Assembly: GCA_951813285.1 (NCBI GenBank) | Contig: OX638355.1 | Span: 3,429,136-3,493,135, forward strand | Length of the DNA: 64,000 nucleotides | Direction of reading: 5' to 3' | Origin: Terriglobia bacterium | GTDB lineage: Bacteria > Acidobacteriota > Terriglobia > Versatilivoradales > Versatilivoraceae | Shown: one piece after another, positions 44,247 to 54,771 of the stretch | How the letters are laid out: each line of letters starts with the position of its first letter | Numbering within the stretch: the stretch's first letter is position 1 | Notes under the pieces: model-generated | The model's input: only the letters and a program-made list of their open reading frames with translations | What the model was told of the DNA's origin: nothing | The model's database searches: none | Program-made: the position numbers and the translations under genes

Positions 44247-45161
44247 ATGGATGTTTCCTGGAAAAAATACATGCAGGTCGGATTGGTTCATTTCATGGCT
44301 TTCCCCGAGGTGCTCACGGGGGAGGGTCCGGTGCTGGAGACCCTGGAGTCGGTCTTGACCGACGATTTCTTCGACGTCATCGAGATCACGACCATCCGGG
44401 ATCCCGAGGTTCGCAAAACGGCGCGGGAGATGTTGGAATCCAGCAAGATCGTGGTCACCTACGGGAGCCAGCCGGTAGAGTTGGTCAACAAGCTCGATCT
44501 CAACAGCCTGGATGTCGAAACGCGCCAGGCCGCGATTGACCGCTGTCTCTCCTGCGTGGATGAGGCCGTGGAGATGGGTTGCCGTGGGGTTGCCTTTCTG
44601 AGCGGACCCCACCCGGGCGAGGAGAAGCGGCAATTGGCCACCGACCTGCTGGTGGATTCCTTCGACAGAATCTGCTCCCATGCCGCCTCCAAGGGCGACC
44701 TCAAGGTGGTTGTGGAGACATTCGATTTCGACATAGACAAGAAGGCCCTCATCGGTCCCAACGCCGAGGCGGTGAGCTTTTCGGAACGCGTGCGGCAAAA
44801 TCACGACAATTTTGGCCTCATGCTGGATTTGAGCCATCTGCCCTTGCAGAGAGAAACCACCCGGCAGGCACTCCACCTGGCCAAGGATCACCTGGTCCAC
44901 GCCCACATGGGGAATTGTGTCGTGAGGGACACGACTCATCCCGCCTATGGCGACCAGCATCCGCGCTTTGGCGTTGCCGGCGGAGAAAACGATGTGGCCG
45001 AGGTGGTGGAGTACATCAGAACCCTGATTGAAATCGGATATCTCAAGGAAAACCAACCGCGCATCCTGAGTTTTGAGGTCAAGCCCATGGCCGGCGAGAG
45101 CAGCCAGATCGTTCTGGCCAACGCCAAACGAACCCTGCGCGAGGCCTGGGAGTTGGTGTAG
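44247..45161 (+). CDS. Sugar-phosphate isomerase/epimerase-like TIM-barrel protein
   Basis: A 304-residue protein of the xylose-isomerase-like TIM-barrel superfamily. It has the expected metal-site residues on successive strands: VVETFDFD (glutamate), LMLDLSHLPLQ (aspartate and histidine), HLVHAHMGNC (histidines) and ILSFEVKPMAG (glutamate near the end). TAGGAGG lies about 6 bases upstream of ATG 44247. It opens an operon with an RbsA-type ATPase and a ROK kinase, so a sugar or polyol catabolic role is likely; the exact reaction is unknown. Confidence 0.82.
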   Translation: MDVSWKKYMQVGLVHFMAFPEVLTGEGPVLETLESVLTDDFFDVIEITTIRDPEVRKTAREMLESSKIVVTYGSQPVELVNKLDLNSLDVETRQAAIDRCLSCVDEAVEMGCRGVAFLSGPHPGEEKRQLATDLLVDSFDRICSHAASKGDLKVVVETFDFDIDKKALIGPNAEAVSFSERVRQNHDNFGLMLDLSHLPLQRETTRQALHLAKDHLVHAHMGNCVVRDTTHPAYGDQHPRFGVAGGENDVAEVVEYIRTLIEIGYLKENQPRILSFEVKPMAGESSQIVLANAKRTLREAWELV

Positions 45162-45173
45162 TGGGAGCAACCC

Positions 45174-46739
45174 ATGCCGTTGCTTGAGATGCAGGCCATC
45201 ACCAAGCAGTTCCCGGGAGTGCTGGCTCTTGACAGGGCCAACCTCGACGTGGAAGCCGGGCAATGCCATGCGTTGGTGGGGGAGAACGGCGCCGGGAAGT
45301 CGACCTTGATGAAAATTCTGTCGGGCGCCTACCAGCCCGACGCCGGCAAGATCCGGTTCGGCGGCCGATTCCATCGGGTGGACTCGCCCATCGTGGCCAG
45401 GAATCTGGGAATCACCATGATCCACCAGGAGCTCAACCTGCTTCAGGGGATGACGGTGGCTGAAAACATCTTCCTGGGACATGAACTGGTGCGGGGACCC
45501 CTGGGATGGCTGGACCGCGAGGCGATGGAACGGTGCTCGGAGGAGTTGCTGGCCAGCTTCGGTCAGGAAATGAGCGGTCGCGTGCTGGTGAAGATCCTCA
45601 GCCTGGCCCAACAGCAGATGGTGGAGATCGCCAAGGCGCTGTCGGTGAGTTCCCGCCTCATCATAATGGACGAGCCTTCCGCCATCCTTACCGAACGCGA
45701 ACTGGCGGAGCTTTTCGGCCTGATCGGTCGCCTCAAGGAGCAAGGGGTGTCTGTAATCTATATCTCGCACCGGCTGGAAGAGATTTTCAATGTGTGCGAT
45801 CGAACCACCGTGATGAGGGACGGCCGCACCATTGCCACCCGGCCGACCTCGGACCTGGACCGGGAGGAAGTGATCCGCCTGATGGTGGGCCGGGAGCTCA
45901 AGGCGTCGGTCCGGCGGACCTCTGCCAATCCGGGTGCCGAAGTGCTCCGAGTGGAGGGAATCGGGCAGGCTGGAAAACTGGAGGACATCGACCTCAGGCT
46001 TTCCCGGGGCGAGATCGTGGGACTGACCGGGCTGGTAGGAGCCGGGCGGACCGAGTTGGCCAGGATCCTGTTCGGAGTCGAAGCACCCGATCGGGGGAGG
46101 ATGTTCCTGGAGGGTAAGCAGATCCGGCCGCTTTCGCCTCGCCAGGCCATCGACCTCGGGATCGGCCTCTTGACCGAGGACCGCAAGTCTCAGGGGCTGG
46201 TGTTGGGCATGCGAGTGCGGGAGAACACCACCTTGTCGAGGTTGGGCAAGCTGATCCGGTGGGGAGTGGTCGACTCGGTCAGGGAAAGGGAAAGCGTCCA
46301 GGACTTTATCAGGCAACTGGCCATCAAGACCCCCTCGACCGAGGAAAGGGTTCGCAACCTGAGCGGCGGGACCCAACAGAAGGTGGTATTGAGCAAGTGG
46401 CTCTTTACGCAAAGCCGCATCTTGATTTTCGACGAACCTACTCGTGGTATCGACGTCGGCGCCAAGGAGGAGATCTACCGATTGATGCTTCGGCTGGTCA
46501 GTCAGGGAATCGCCATCCTCATGATTTCCTCCGAGCTTCCCGAGGTCCTCCGACTGTGCGACCGCATTCTGGTGATGCATGCCGGCCGCATTACCGGAGA
46601 GATGTCCCGGGACGAGGCCGATCAGGAAAAAATCATGGCTCTGGCGATGGGCGTCCAGCCAGCGACGGGGAAGGACGCCGGGGAATCCGGCGCCGCCGGG
46701 TCTGTTCAGCCTGAAAACGGCGCATTGTCGGGCGGATAG
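45174..46739 (+). CDS. Sugar ABC importer ATPase, RbsA/MglA type
   Basis: A 521-residue tandem ATPase of the CUT2 class. The first domain has GENGAGKST, a signature region ILSLAQQQMVEIAKAL and Walker B LIIMDEPSA; the second has a degenerate Walker A, GLVGAGRTEL, the signature NLSGGTQQKVVLSKWL and ILIFDEPTRGID. This asymmetry is normal in the family. It starts 12 bases after the isomerase-like gene with GGGAG upstream. Unusually, no membrane permease or periplasmic binding protein gene is adjacent; the ROK gene starts one base after the stop. The partners must be encoded elsewhere. Confidence 0.92.
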   Translation: MPLLEMQAITKQFPGVLALDRANLDVEAGQCHALVGENGAGKSTLMKILSGAYQPDAGKIRFGGRFHRVDSPIVARNLGITMIHQELNLLQGMTVAENIFLGHELVRGPLGWLDREAMERCSEELLASFGQEMSGRVLVKILSLAQQQMVEIAKALSVSSRLIIMDEPSAILTERELAELFGLIGRLKEQGVSVIYISHRLEEIFNVCDRTTVMRDGRTIATRPTSDLDREEVIRLMVGRELKASVRRTSANPGAEVLRVEGIGQAGKLEDIDLRLSRGEIVGLTGLVGAGRTELARILFGVEAPDRGRMFLEGKQIRPLSPRQAIDLGIGLLTEDRKSQGLVLGMRVRENTTLSRLGKLIRWGVVDSVRERESVQDFIRQLAIKTPSTEERVRNLSGGTQQKVVLSKWLFTQSRILIFDEPTRGIDVGAKEEIYRLMLRLVSQGIAILMISSELPEVLRLCDRILVMHAGRITGEMSRDEADQEKIMALAMGVQPATGKDAGESGAAGSVQPENGALSGG

Positions 46740-46740
46740 C

Positions 46741-47715
46741 ATGAAGCGCTTCGCCATCGGAGTCGACCTGGGCGGGACCAATCTGAAGCTGGGCGTCATA
46801 GCGGAAGACGGCGACCTGCTGGAGCACCTGGAACTGGCGGCGGATGCCCGCAAGGGGCCGGAAGATGTGGTGGCTCGCATGTGCCGGGCCATCCTGAAAC
46901 TGAGGGACCGCTGGGTCGGGCGGTGCGCTCTGGCCGGGATTGGCGTGGCGGTGGCCGGCATCATGAAGCTCCCCCTGGGCCTGGTGATTGCGGCTCCCAA
47001 CTTGCCGGGGTGGTCCGGCTTCAATGTTCGCAACCGGATCCGCCAGGAGATGGACGCTGCCTTTACCCTGGAAAACGACGCCAATGCCGCGGCGCTGGGA
47101 GAGAAATGGATGGGGGTGGCCAGGGATATGAACCAACTGGCCTTTCTCACCCTGGGGACCGGCATCGGCGGGGGATTGATCCTGAATGGCCGCGTCTGGC
47201 ACGGAGCCAAGGGGATGGCGGCCGAGTTGGGTCACATCAATGTTTGGCCGGATGGGCGCCTGTGCAACTGCGGCAACCGTGGTTGCCTGGAAGCCTATGC
47301 ATCGGCCACGGCGGTGGTGCGGTGCGCCACCGAGCTGGCCGACTCCGGCCGGGCCAGTCCGGAGCTGGATCGACTGGTCCGCGGGGAGGGAGCGCTCACC
47401 GCCGATCGGGTCTACGCTCTGGCCCGGCAAGGAGATGAAACCGCCGGGCTGGTGTTTCAGGAAATGGGCGCCGCCCTGGGCATCGGCATCGCCAGCTTCA
47501 TTCACATCCTAGACCTGGAAGCCGTGGTGCTGGGAGGTGGCGCCATCGAGGCCTGGGACGCTTTTCAGGAGCCCATGTTCGAGGAGTCCAGACGGCGCTC
47601 CTTCGTGCAGCAGTCGGACCCGCGGCCGATTCTCAGGTCCGGCCTGGGCAGTCGGGCCGGAATCTACGGAGCCGCCTGCCTGGGATTTCAAGGCAGCCAC
47701 GCTGCCGAGGAGTGA
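46741..47715 (+). CDS. ROK-family sugar kinase
   Basis: A 324-residue kinase of the ROK (repressor, ORF, kinase) family without a DNA-binding N-terminus, so an enzyme rather than a repressor. The ATP site is IGVDLGGTNLKLGV at the N-terminus, ENDANAAALGEKW is the sugar-binding block, LGTGIGGGLILNG is the second phosphate loop, and CNCGNRGCLEAYAS forms the ROK zinc site with the upstream GHINVW histidine. Glucose or N-acetylated hexosamines are common substrates. It starts one base after the ABC gene, which supports joint transport and phosphorylation of one sugar. Confidence 0.9.
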   Translation: MKRFAIGVDLGGTNLKLGVIAEDGDLLEHLELAADARKGPEDVVARMCRAILKLRDRWVGRCALAGIGVAVAGIMKLPLGLVIAAPNLPGWSGFNVRNRIRQEMDAAFTLENDANAAALGEKWMGVARDMNQLAFLTLGTGIGGGLILNGRVWHGAKGMAAELGHINVWPDGRLCNCGNRGCLEAYASATAVVRCATELADSGRASPELDRLVRGEGALTADRVYALARQGDETAGLVFQEMGAALGIGIASFIHILDLEAVVLGGGAIEAWDAFQEPMFEESRRRSFVQQSDPRPILRSGLGSRAGIYGAACLGFQGSHAAEE

Positions 47716-47761
47716 TCGTGGCGCTTCTCCGCATTACGGGAACGTCGGCGGGCAGCCTGTC

Positions 47762-47791
47762 TTGACAGTCTTTTGTGAAAAATGTTACAAA
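47762..47791 (+). promoter_or_regulatory. Predicted promoter of icd
   Basis: TTGACA (47762-47767, perfect -35 consensus) and TACAAA (47786-47791, four of six) are spaced by 18 bases, about 90 bases before the icd start. The spacer is unusually A/T-rich for the window. Confidence 0.5.
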
Positions 47792-47820
47792 GCGCCCTGT
47801 TTTGCCCAAGAGCTTCCTGG

Positions 47821-47851
47821 TGGAGAGTGGCTATCCACTAGCCACTCTCCA
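47821..47851 (+). promoter_or_regulatory. Perfect hairpin in the icd leader
   Basis: A 13-bp perfect inverted repeat, tggagagtggcta and tagccactctcca, with the 5-base loop tccac. It lies between the predicted promoter and the AAAGG ribosome binding site of icd, ending 28 bases before the start codon. Its arms are a copy of the dispersed S repeat in opposed orientation. It could affect mRNA stability or translation; there is no U-tract, so termination is less likely. Confidence 0.6.
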
Positions 47852-47879
47852 CTAATCACTTCCAGAAAGGTAGTCGCCC

Positions 47880-49124
<1,245 letters not shown>

Positions 49125-49148
49125 CCCCTTCCCGTTGAGTGTTCATAG

Positions 49149-50156
<1,008 letters not shown>

Positions 50157-50198
50157 CCCGCCGTCCAACTTCCGCTGTTGACGGCGACTATCCCTGCA

Positions 50199-51278
50199 TC
50201 ATCGCGGTGGCGGCAATTTCAGGCGTATGACCTCGTAGCGATCCTCGCGGTCGAAGATCTTCCCCGGAAAGAGCCAACTGACCAGCGCTCGCAGCAGCCC
50301 GAACCCCAGTCCCACCACCAGCGTAATCCCGATCACCGCTCCCACGTAGAAGAACACGCTCAGCATCATGTGTCCCACCGACAGGGGCTCCGCCTTGGGG
50401 TCCCAACTCACCGAGGAAACATAGGAGACCTTGTCCAGGAAGGATGAGGCGATCTCCGGGTCGGTCGGGTTCAGAACCATCACCACCAGAGGCCCTTCCC
50501 GCTTGTAGAAGACCTGCCAGTCGGGGTGTTGTTGCATCATTCGCCGGTAACCGCTTTGGAGATACTTGCCGGCCAGTTGCTGGGTGGGGTAGGTCATCAG
50601 CAGGAGCCTGGCCGACCCGTTGAGCGGCCTGTAGTCCGCCATCAGGGCTTCGGCGCCGTGGGCCAGCCCGAAGAGGTCTTCCGGCCCCAGGGGGAGCCTT
50701 AAGCCCAAGGCTCGATGCCCCATGAAGAACACCTCGCTGCCGGGAACCAGGTGTTGTCCGGGCAGATAGTCCACAAGAGAGGGAAGCGCCCAATCGGCAG
50801 GCAGGGCTTGGGCCAGGAACCGGGCGGCCTCCAGGGCCGCGGCACGCCCGGCCGGGAGGGCAGGGCGCCGGATCCTGACGTAGAACCGGCTTTGAGCGAA
50901 AGCGGTCCAGCGTTCGCTCTCTTCGGCCAGTATGGGGAAACCCTCCGGAACCCGGGAATCGGGGTTCCTGTAAAGGGTGAAGACCCCGTAGGCGGCCGGG
51001 GCGTCCAACATGCGATAGATCTCGATCTGAAGGGAACGACCGCGGCAGCGGAACTGCTGGCGGCTGAGGTCGTGGAATCCGTACTCCGTCAGGATTCGGG
51101 CCTCCCCTGGTTCCAACCCGGCCGGATCGTCCAAGGTGTGTCGGGCCAATGGACCCAGAGGCGCGCAGTTGGTCTCCCGAGCCAGCTTCTCCATGAGCGA
51201 TTCCAGTTCGACCGGTGCGCCGGTTGCGGGTATGGGCAGTGCCAGCCCCAGCAGGACCAGCATGAGCAGTGGCTTCAT
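50199..51278 (-). CDS. DUF6599-like exported protein with C-terminal membrane anchor
   Basis: A 359-residue protein with an N-terminal signal peptide (LLMLVLLGLALPIPATGA) and one strong membrane segment near the C-terminus (about residues 305-330, FFYVGAVIGITLVVGLGFGLL). The ectodomain, with CRGRSLQIEIYRMLDAPAAYGVFTLY and FFMGHRALGLRLPL, resembles DUF6599 proteins, a family I associate with Acidobacteriota. No catalytic motif is visible. It follows the purine permease gene after 25 bases in the same direction. The start at MKPLLML is chosen because it places the signal peptide at the N-terminus. Confidence 0.7.
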   Translation of the reverse strand: MKPLLMLVLLGLALPIPATGAPVELESLMEKLARETNCAPLGPLARHTLDDPAGLEPGEARILTEYGFHDLSRQQFRCRGRSLQIEIYRMLDAPAAYGVFTLYRNPDSRVPEGFPILAEESERWTAFAQSRFYVRIRRPALPAGRAAALEAARFLAQALPADWALPSLVDYLPGQHLVPGSEVFFMGHRALGLRLPLGPEDLFGLAHGAEALMADYRPLNGSARLLLMTYPTQQLAGKYLQSGYRRMMQQHPDWQVFYKREGPLVVMVLNPTDPEIASSFLDKVSYVSSVSWDPKAEPLSVGHMMLSVFFYVGAVIGITLVVGLGFGLLRALVSWLFPGKIFDREDRYEVIRLKLPPPR

Positions 51279-51303
51279 GGGTCGTTGATATTCCAGGTTC
51301 AAG

Positions 51304-52698
51304 TCAGGCCGACAGGACGAAGTAAAGCGCAAAGGCAACGGCAGCCGCCACCATCAGTCCGTGGAGTTCCCGGCGCTTGCCGGCCGCCAGCTTCAGAAAG
51401 GTATAGCTGATGATTCCGGCCCCGATGCCGTTGCTGATGGAGAAGGTGAATGGCATGAGGAGCAGGGTGAGGAAGGCGGGAACGCCTTCGCCAACACGGC
51501 GCCAGGAGATATCCTGCAGAACGCCCATCATCAGGAAGCCCACCAGAATCAGAGAGGCGGCCGTGGCTTGCTTGGGAACTATTCCCGCCAGGGGGCTGAA
51601 AAACATGCCCAGCAGGAAGAGCAGTCCCACCACCACCGAGGTCAAACCGGTGCGCCCTCCCTGGGCGATCCCGGCGGCGCTTTCGATATAGGTGGTATTG
51701 CTGCTGCAATTGGACAGCCCTCCAAACAGGGCGCCCAGCGAATCCACCAGCAACACCCGGTGGATCCCGGGGAGTTTGCCGTCCTGTTCGAGGAACCCCG
51801 CCTCTTCCCCCAGGCCCACCACGGTACCCATGGTGTCGAAGAAATCTGTGAGCATCAGGGAAAAGACCGCCAGGGCCGCGGCCAACAGTCCCAGCCGAGG
51901 GAAAAAGCCCCAGTCCAAGCGGCCGAAGATCGCCTCGGCGCCCGTCAGCCCCTGAGGAAGCCCGACCAGGCTGGAGGGGATGGTGGCGGCCCCGCCAAAG
52001 GCCTGTTGGTTGCCGAACCCGGCGTTCAGCAGGATGGCCACCAGGGTGGCGGACAGGATTCCCCACAGCAGGGCCGCCTGCACCCTGCGGGAAATCAGCC
52101 ATAGGGTCAGAAAGAAACCGAACAGGAAGGTCACGACGCCCAAGGTGTCCGGATTGCCCAGTGAGAACGTGGCCCCCTCTCCCCGGGAGATCAGGCCGGC
52201 GTTGCCGAAACCGATAACCGCCAGAAAAAGTCCGATGCCTGCTCCAATGGACTTCTTGAGCGAGATGGGGATGGCGTCCATCATGGCTTCCCGAAACCGG
52301 GTCAGCACCAGAACCAGAATGATGAGGCCCTGAAGGAAAACCACCGTCATGGCCTGGACCCAGGTCAGTTGCAACTGGCCGACCAGGTGGAGGGACACCA
52401 CGGCGTTCAAGCCCATTCCGGGAGCCAGGGCAAAGGGGTAGTTGCTGAGCAGGCCCATGAGTATGGAAAGCACCCCCGCGGCCAGGCAGGTGAGGGTCAA
52501 GACGGCGCCCGACGGCAGCGTGGCTCCGGTCGAGTCGGGGATGTCGCCCAGAATCGTGGGATTGACAAAGATGATATAGGCCATCACCAGGAAGGTGGAC
52601 AGGCCGGCCCGAGCTTCCACCGCCAGGGTGGATCGACGCTGGCTCAGCAGGAAGACTTGCTCGAGCCAGTTCTGGGCAGGGGATGAGATGCTGGCCAT
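51304..52698 (-). CDS. AzgA-type purine (guanine/hypoxanthine/adenine) permease
   Basis: A 464-residue transporter of the NCS2 AzgA/COG2252 group with about 12-14 hydrophobic segments. Early landmarks are RAGLSTFLVMAYIIFVNPTIL and NYPFALAPGMGLNAVVS; later ones are FFDTMGTVVGLGEEAGF, where the NCS2 QN/TMG-type motif lies, and SNTTYIESAAGIAQGGRTGL. These place it with proton-coupled nucleobase importers rather than sulfate carriers. ATG 52698 is preferred; the longer frame adds 35 proline-rich residues. The specific base cannot be chosen from sequence. No purine riboswitch was recognised upstream. Confidence 0.88.
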   Translation of the reverse strand: MASISSPAQNWLEQVFLLSQRRSTLAVEARAGLSTFLVMAYIIFVNPTILGDIPDSTGATLPSGAVLTLTCLAAGVLSILMGLLSNYPFALAPGMGLNAVVSLHLVGQLQLTWVQAMTVVFLQGLIILVLVLTRFREAMMDAIPISLKKSIGAGIGLFLAVIGFGNAGLISRGEGATFSLGNPDTLGVVTFLFGFFLTLWLISRRVQAALLWGILSATLVAILLNAGFGNQQAFGGAATIPSSLVGLPQGLTGAEAIFGRLDWGFFPRLGLLAAALAVFSLMLTDFFDTMGTVVGLGEEAGFLEQDGKLPGIHRVLLVDSLGALFGGLSNCSSNTTYIESAAGIAQGGRTGLTSVVVGLLFLLGMFFSPLAGIVPKQATAASLILVGFLMMGVLQDISWRRVGEGVPAFLTLLLMPFTFSISNGIGAGIISYTFLKLAAGKRRELHGLMVAAAVAFALYFVLSA

Positions 52699-52859
52699 AG
52701 GCGAAAGAAAGGGGCGCTCCGGACACTCGCCGCCGGAGGGGGTAGTGACGCCGGTCCCCGAAGGGCTGTCCGGCGGCTCACACGGGACAGGCGGGAGTTG
52801 CACCCCGGGCGGCGGCGCCGGTCAGGACAGGGCCGTCCCGCTACCACCGGGGTCGCTGC

Positions 52860-53339
52860 TCAAGGTGCGGTAAATTCCGTGCTGAGACTCAATTTGCCCC
52901 ATATCACTTTGAAGGTGCCCGCCTTCTGCTCGCCTTCCAGCCGAAGGCTAAGGCGGTCCACCTCGGAGGAGCTCTCCTCAAGCTTCATGGGGACCTCGGC
53001 CACTTTGGAATAGTCGGTGCCATTGATCTGCAATTGCCATTTCCCCTCTCCGAGGAACTTGGCTCTCAGAATATAGGTCCCCCGGGCCAGGGAGCTCTCG
53101 CCGAACTTCAGTCCCACCTCGGTGGTCAGGGTGGTGTCGCCGTCCGCCCCCAGGCGCCACGTCTCGCCGGGATAGATCATCGTCTTGATGTCCCGTCCCT
53201 TGAGCGAGGGCCGTCCGTATTCGATGGTGACGTTGCCGCCGCTGAGTTCCAGGGTCGTCTCTCCTCGGGGGTTTACCTGAGCGTGGAGGGTCGGCGCGGC
53301 TAAAATGAGCATCAAGGCTCCCGGCAAAAGCATCTTCAT
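52860..53339 (-). CDS. DUF2911 secreted protein
   Basis: A 159-residue exported protein. A signal peptide (KMLLPGALMLILAAPTLHAQ) is followed by a single beta-rich domain with the DUF2911 hallmarks IEYGRPSLKGRDI and PGETWRLGADGDTTLTTEV, then LARGTYILRAKF. Function of the family is unknown. AAGGAG lies 6 bases before ATG 53339, which settles the start. It is common in Bacteroidetes and Acidobacteriota. The neighbouring permease gene is 161 bases further on in the same direction. Confidence 0.85.
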   Translation of the reverse strand: MKMLLPGALMLILAAPTLHAQVNPRGETTLELSGGNVTIEYGRPSLKGRDIKTMIYPGETWRLGADGDTTLTTEVGLKFGESSLARGTYILRAKFLGEGKWQLQINGTDYSKVAEVPMKLEESSSEVDRLSLRLEGEQKAGTFKVIWGKLSLSTEFTAP

Positions 53340-53403
53340 TGCGTTCTCCTTTTGGCTCCCGGAGGTGCGTAAACTCGCCTGTTGTCCTGGCAGGTGGCGC
53401 CCA

Positions 53404-54378
53404 TTATACCGTTGCCCGCGGATGATTGACAATCGGCAGGATACGACCCTTGTTGCGCTCCAGGGCCAGCCGGTACACCCTCGCGGCCACGGCTACGTCC
53501 TCGACGGCCAGACCGAGGGACTTGTACAGAGTGATCTCTCCCGGGCTGTTTCTGGGGGGCTGTCTTCCGGTCACCACTTCCCCCAACTCTCCGATCTGTT
53601 CCCAGTGCAGGACTCCTCTTTCGATGGGCCGCAGGAATTCTCCGCATTCCAGTCTGGCCTGATCCCTGGAATCGACCACGATGGAACCGCAACGCTTCAC
53701 GCAGGCCTCGTCCAACTCCCGGCGGGCCAGGGAATTGCCGCCGGCCGCGTTGATGTGGGTCCCGGGCCGAATGCCATCGCCGTCAAAAACCGGACTGGAG
53801 GAACTGGTGATGGTGGTCAGAATGTCGCACTGCTCCACCACTGCCTCGGCCGAGCTTGCCGGCAGGCAGGGTATCCCCAGTTGCTCCTGCATGGCCTCGC
53901 AGAACCGTTCCAGGCGTGCAGCGGTGCGGCAGAAGGCCAGGACCCGGCGGATCGGTCGTACTGCGCAAACGGCTTCCAGTTGACCGCGGGCTTGCCAGCC
54001 GGCTCCCAGGATTCCGGCAGTTTGCGCGTCCTGGCGGGCCATCCAGCCCGTGGCCACGCCGCTGGCGGCCCCCGTGCGCTTCTGTCCCAGGAGGTTGGCT
54101 TCCAACATGGAGACCAGGGCCCCCCTCTCGGTCTCGTAAAGCCAGAAGTAGAACTGGAGCTGTCCTCGAAAGACCGTGTAGGCCTTGTATCCCATGTACC
54201 CCAGCTCGGGCAGGGAAGCCGCCATCAGGTGCAAAGAACCCTGAGGGAGGCGCAGCCGGCGCCTGGAAATGTTTTCGGCCGTGCCCCTTCCGAGGTGGTG
54301 GAAAGCCTCCTCGACGGCCTCCAGGGCAATCGGCATGGTGAGGAGCTGCTCGACGTCGGCCTCGGTCAGGTAGAGCAT
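53404..54378 (-). CDS. Ornithine cyclodeaminase / mu-crystallin family enzyme
   Basis: A 324-residue NAD(P)-dependent enzyme of the family that includes ornithine cyclodeaminase, alanine dehydrogenase, ketimine reductase and opine synthases. The substrate-side block GYMGYKAYTVFRGQ has the conserved lysine region, LLGQKRTGAASGVATGWMA follows, and the dinucleotide fold is AGILGAGWQARGQLEAV. DILTTITSSSSPVF and GTHINAAGGNS are also typical. The aspartate used by true cyclodeaminases is not obvious, so amino-acid reduction or imine reduction is equally possible. I use ATG 54378 rather than the TTG four codons earlier. Confidence 0.82.
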   Translation of the reverse strand: MLYLTEADVEQLLTMPIALEAVEEAFHHLGRGTAENISRRRLRLPQGSLHLMAASLPELGYMGYKAYTVFRGQLQFYFWLYETERGALVSMLEANLLGQKRTGAASGVATGWMARQDAQTAGILGAGWQARGQLEAVCAVRPIRRVLAFCRTAARLERFCEAMQEQLGIPCLPASSAEAVVEQCDILTTITSSSSPVFDGDGIRPGTHINAAGGNSLARRELDEACVKRCGSIVVDSRDQARLECGEFLRPIERGVLHWEQIGELGEVVTGRQPPRNSPGEITLYKSLGLAVEDVAVAARVYRLALERNKGRILPIVNHPRATV

Positions 54379-54390
54379 TGGGTCACGCAA

Positions 54391-54594
54391 TTTGAATCAT
54401 TGAAAGTCATCCAGGAAGTGCGTCTCTACTGCTGCTCCCAGCAGCGGGCGCACAAGACCCGATCAGAAGGCGATCTACGACGCCCTGGGCATCGATCTCT
54501 CTCCCAGAGGCATCCGCAAGATGCTCGTCCGACTCCTCCAAAATCTCCGGTCTCAACGCGTTTGTAGTGCCACTTGCGCGTTTAGGCCTTTGTA
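54391..54594 (+). pseudogene. Probable transposase C-terminal remnant (IS1634-like), frameshifted
   Basis: Two overlapping frames together resemble the end of an IS1634/IS4-group transposase. The first frame, from about 54393, reads ESLKVIQEVRLYCCSQQ. The second frame, from about 54457, reads DQKAIYDALGIDLSPRGIRK. This pattern, a conserved leucine/arginine-rich strand followed by a final 'Q..I..ALGI' helix, is what I recall for the family. There is no start and no catalytic domain, so at most a dead fragment remains. The rest of the gap to 54771 contains no recognised gene. Confidence 0.35.
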
Positions 54595-54771
54595 ACCTGT
54601 TGATAATACGCGTACGGTCCGAAGCCCTGAAAAAGATGGGTTAGCGAGTCATCGGAACAGAAACTGCAACAATGCTGGCTACTGGCAGCCAGCCGGTCAT
54701 GTTTTCTTCAACCTGAACGGGGGGATACCATCCGAGGTTTCCTCCCCCAACCAAAACGTTTTCGCGTCGGT

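Noticed and set aside
44142-47210. A 1022-codon open frame on the minus strand opposite the isomerase-ABC-ROK operon
   Set aside because: It lies wholly antisense to three genes with clear motifs, is histidine-, proline- and glutamine-rich, and matches no protein family. High-G+C third positions open such antisense frames.
52699-52859. Possible purine riboswitch upstream of the purine permease gene
   Set aside because: The region is very G+C-rich and lacks the conserved junction bases and paired loops of the purine aptamer.
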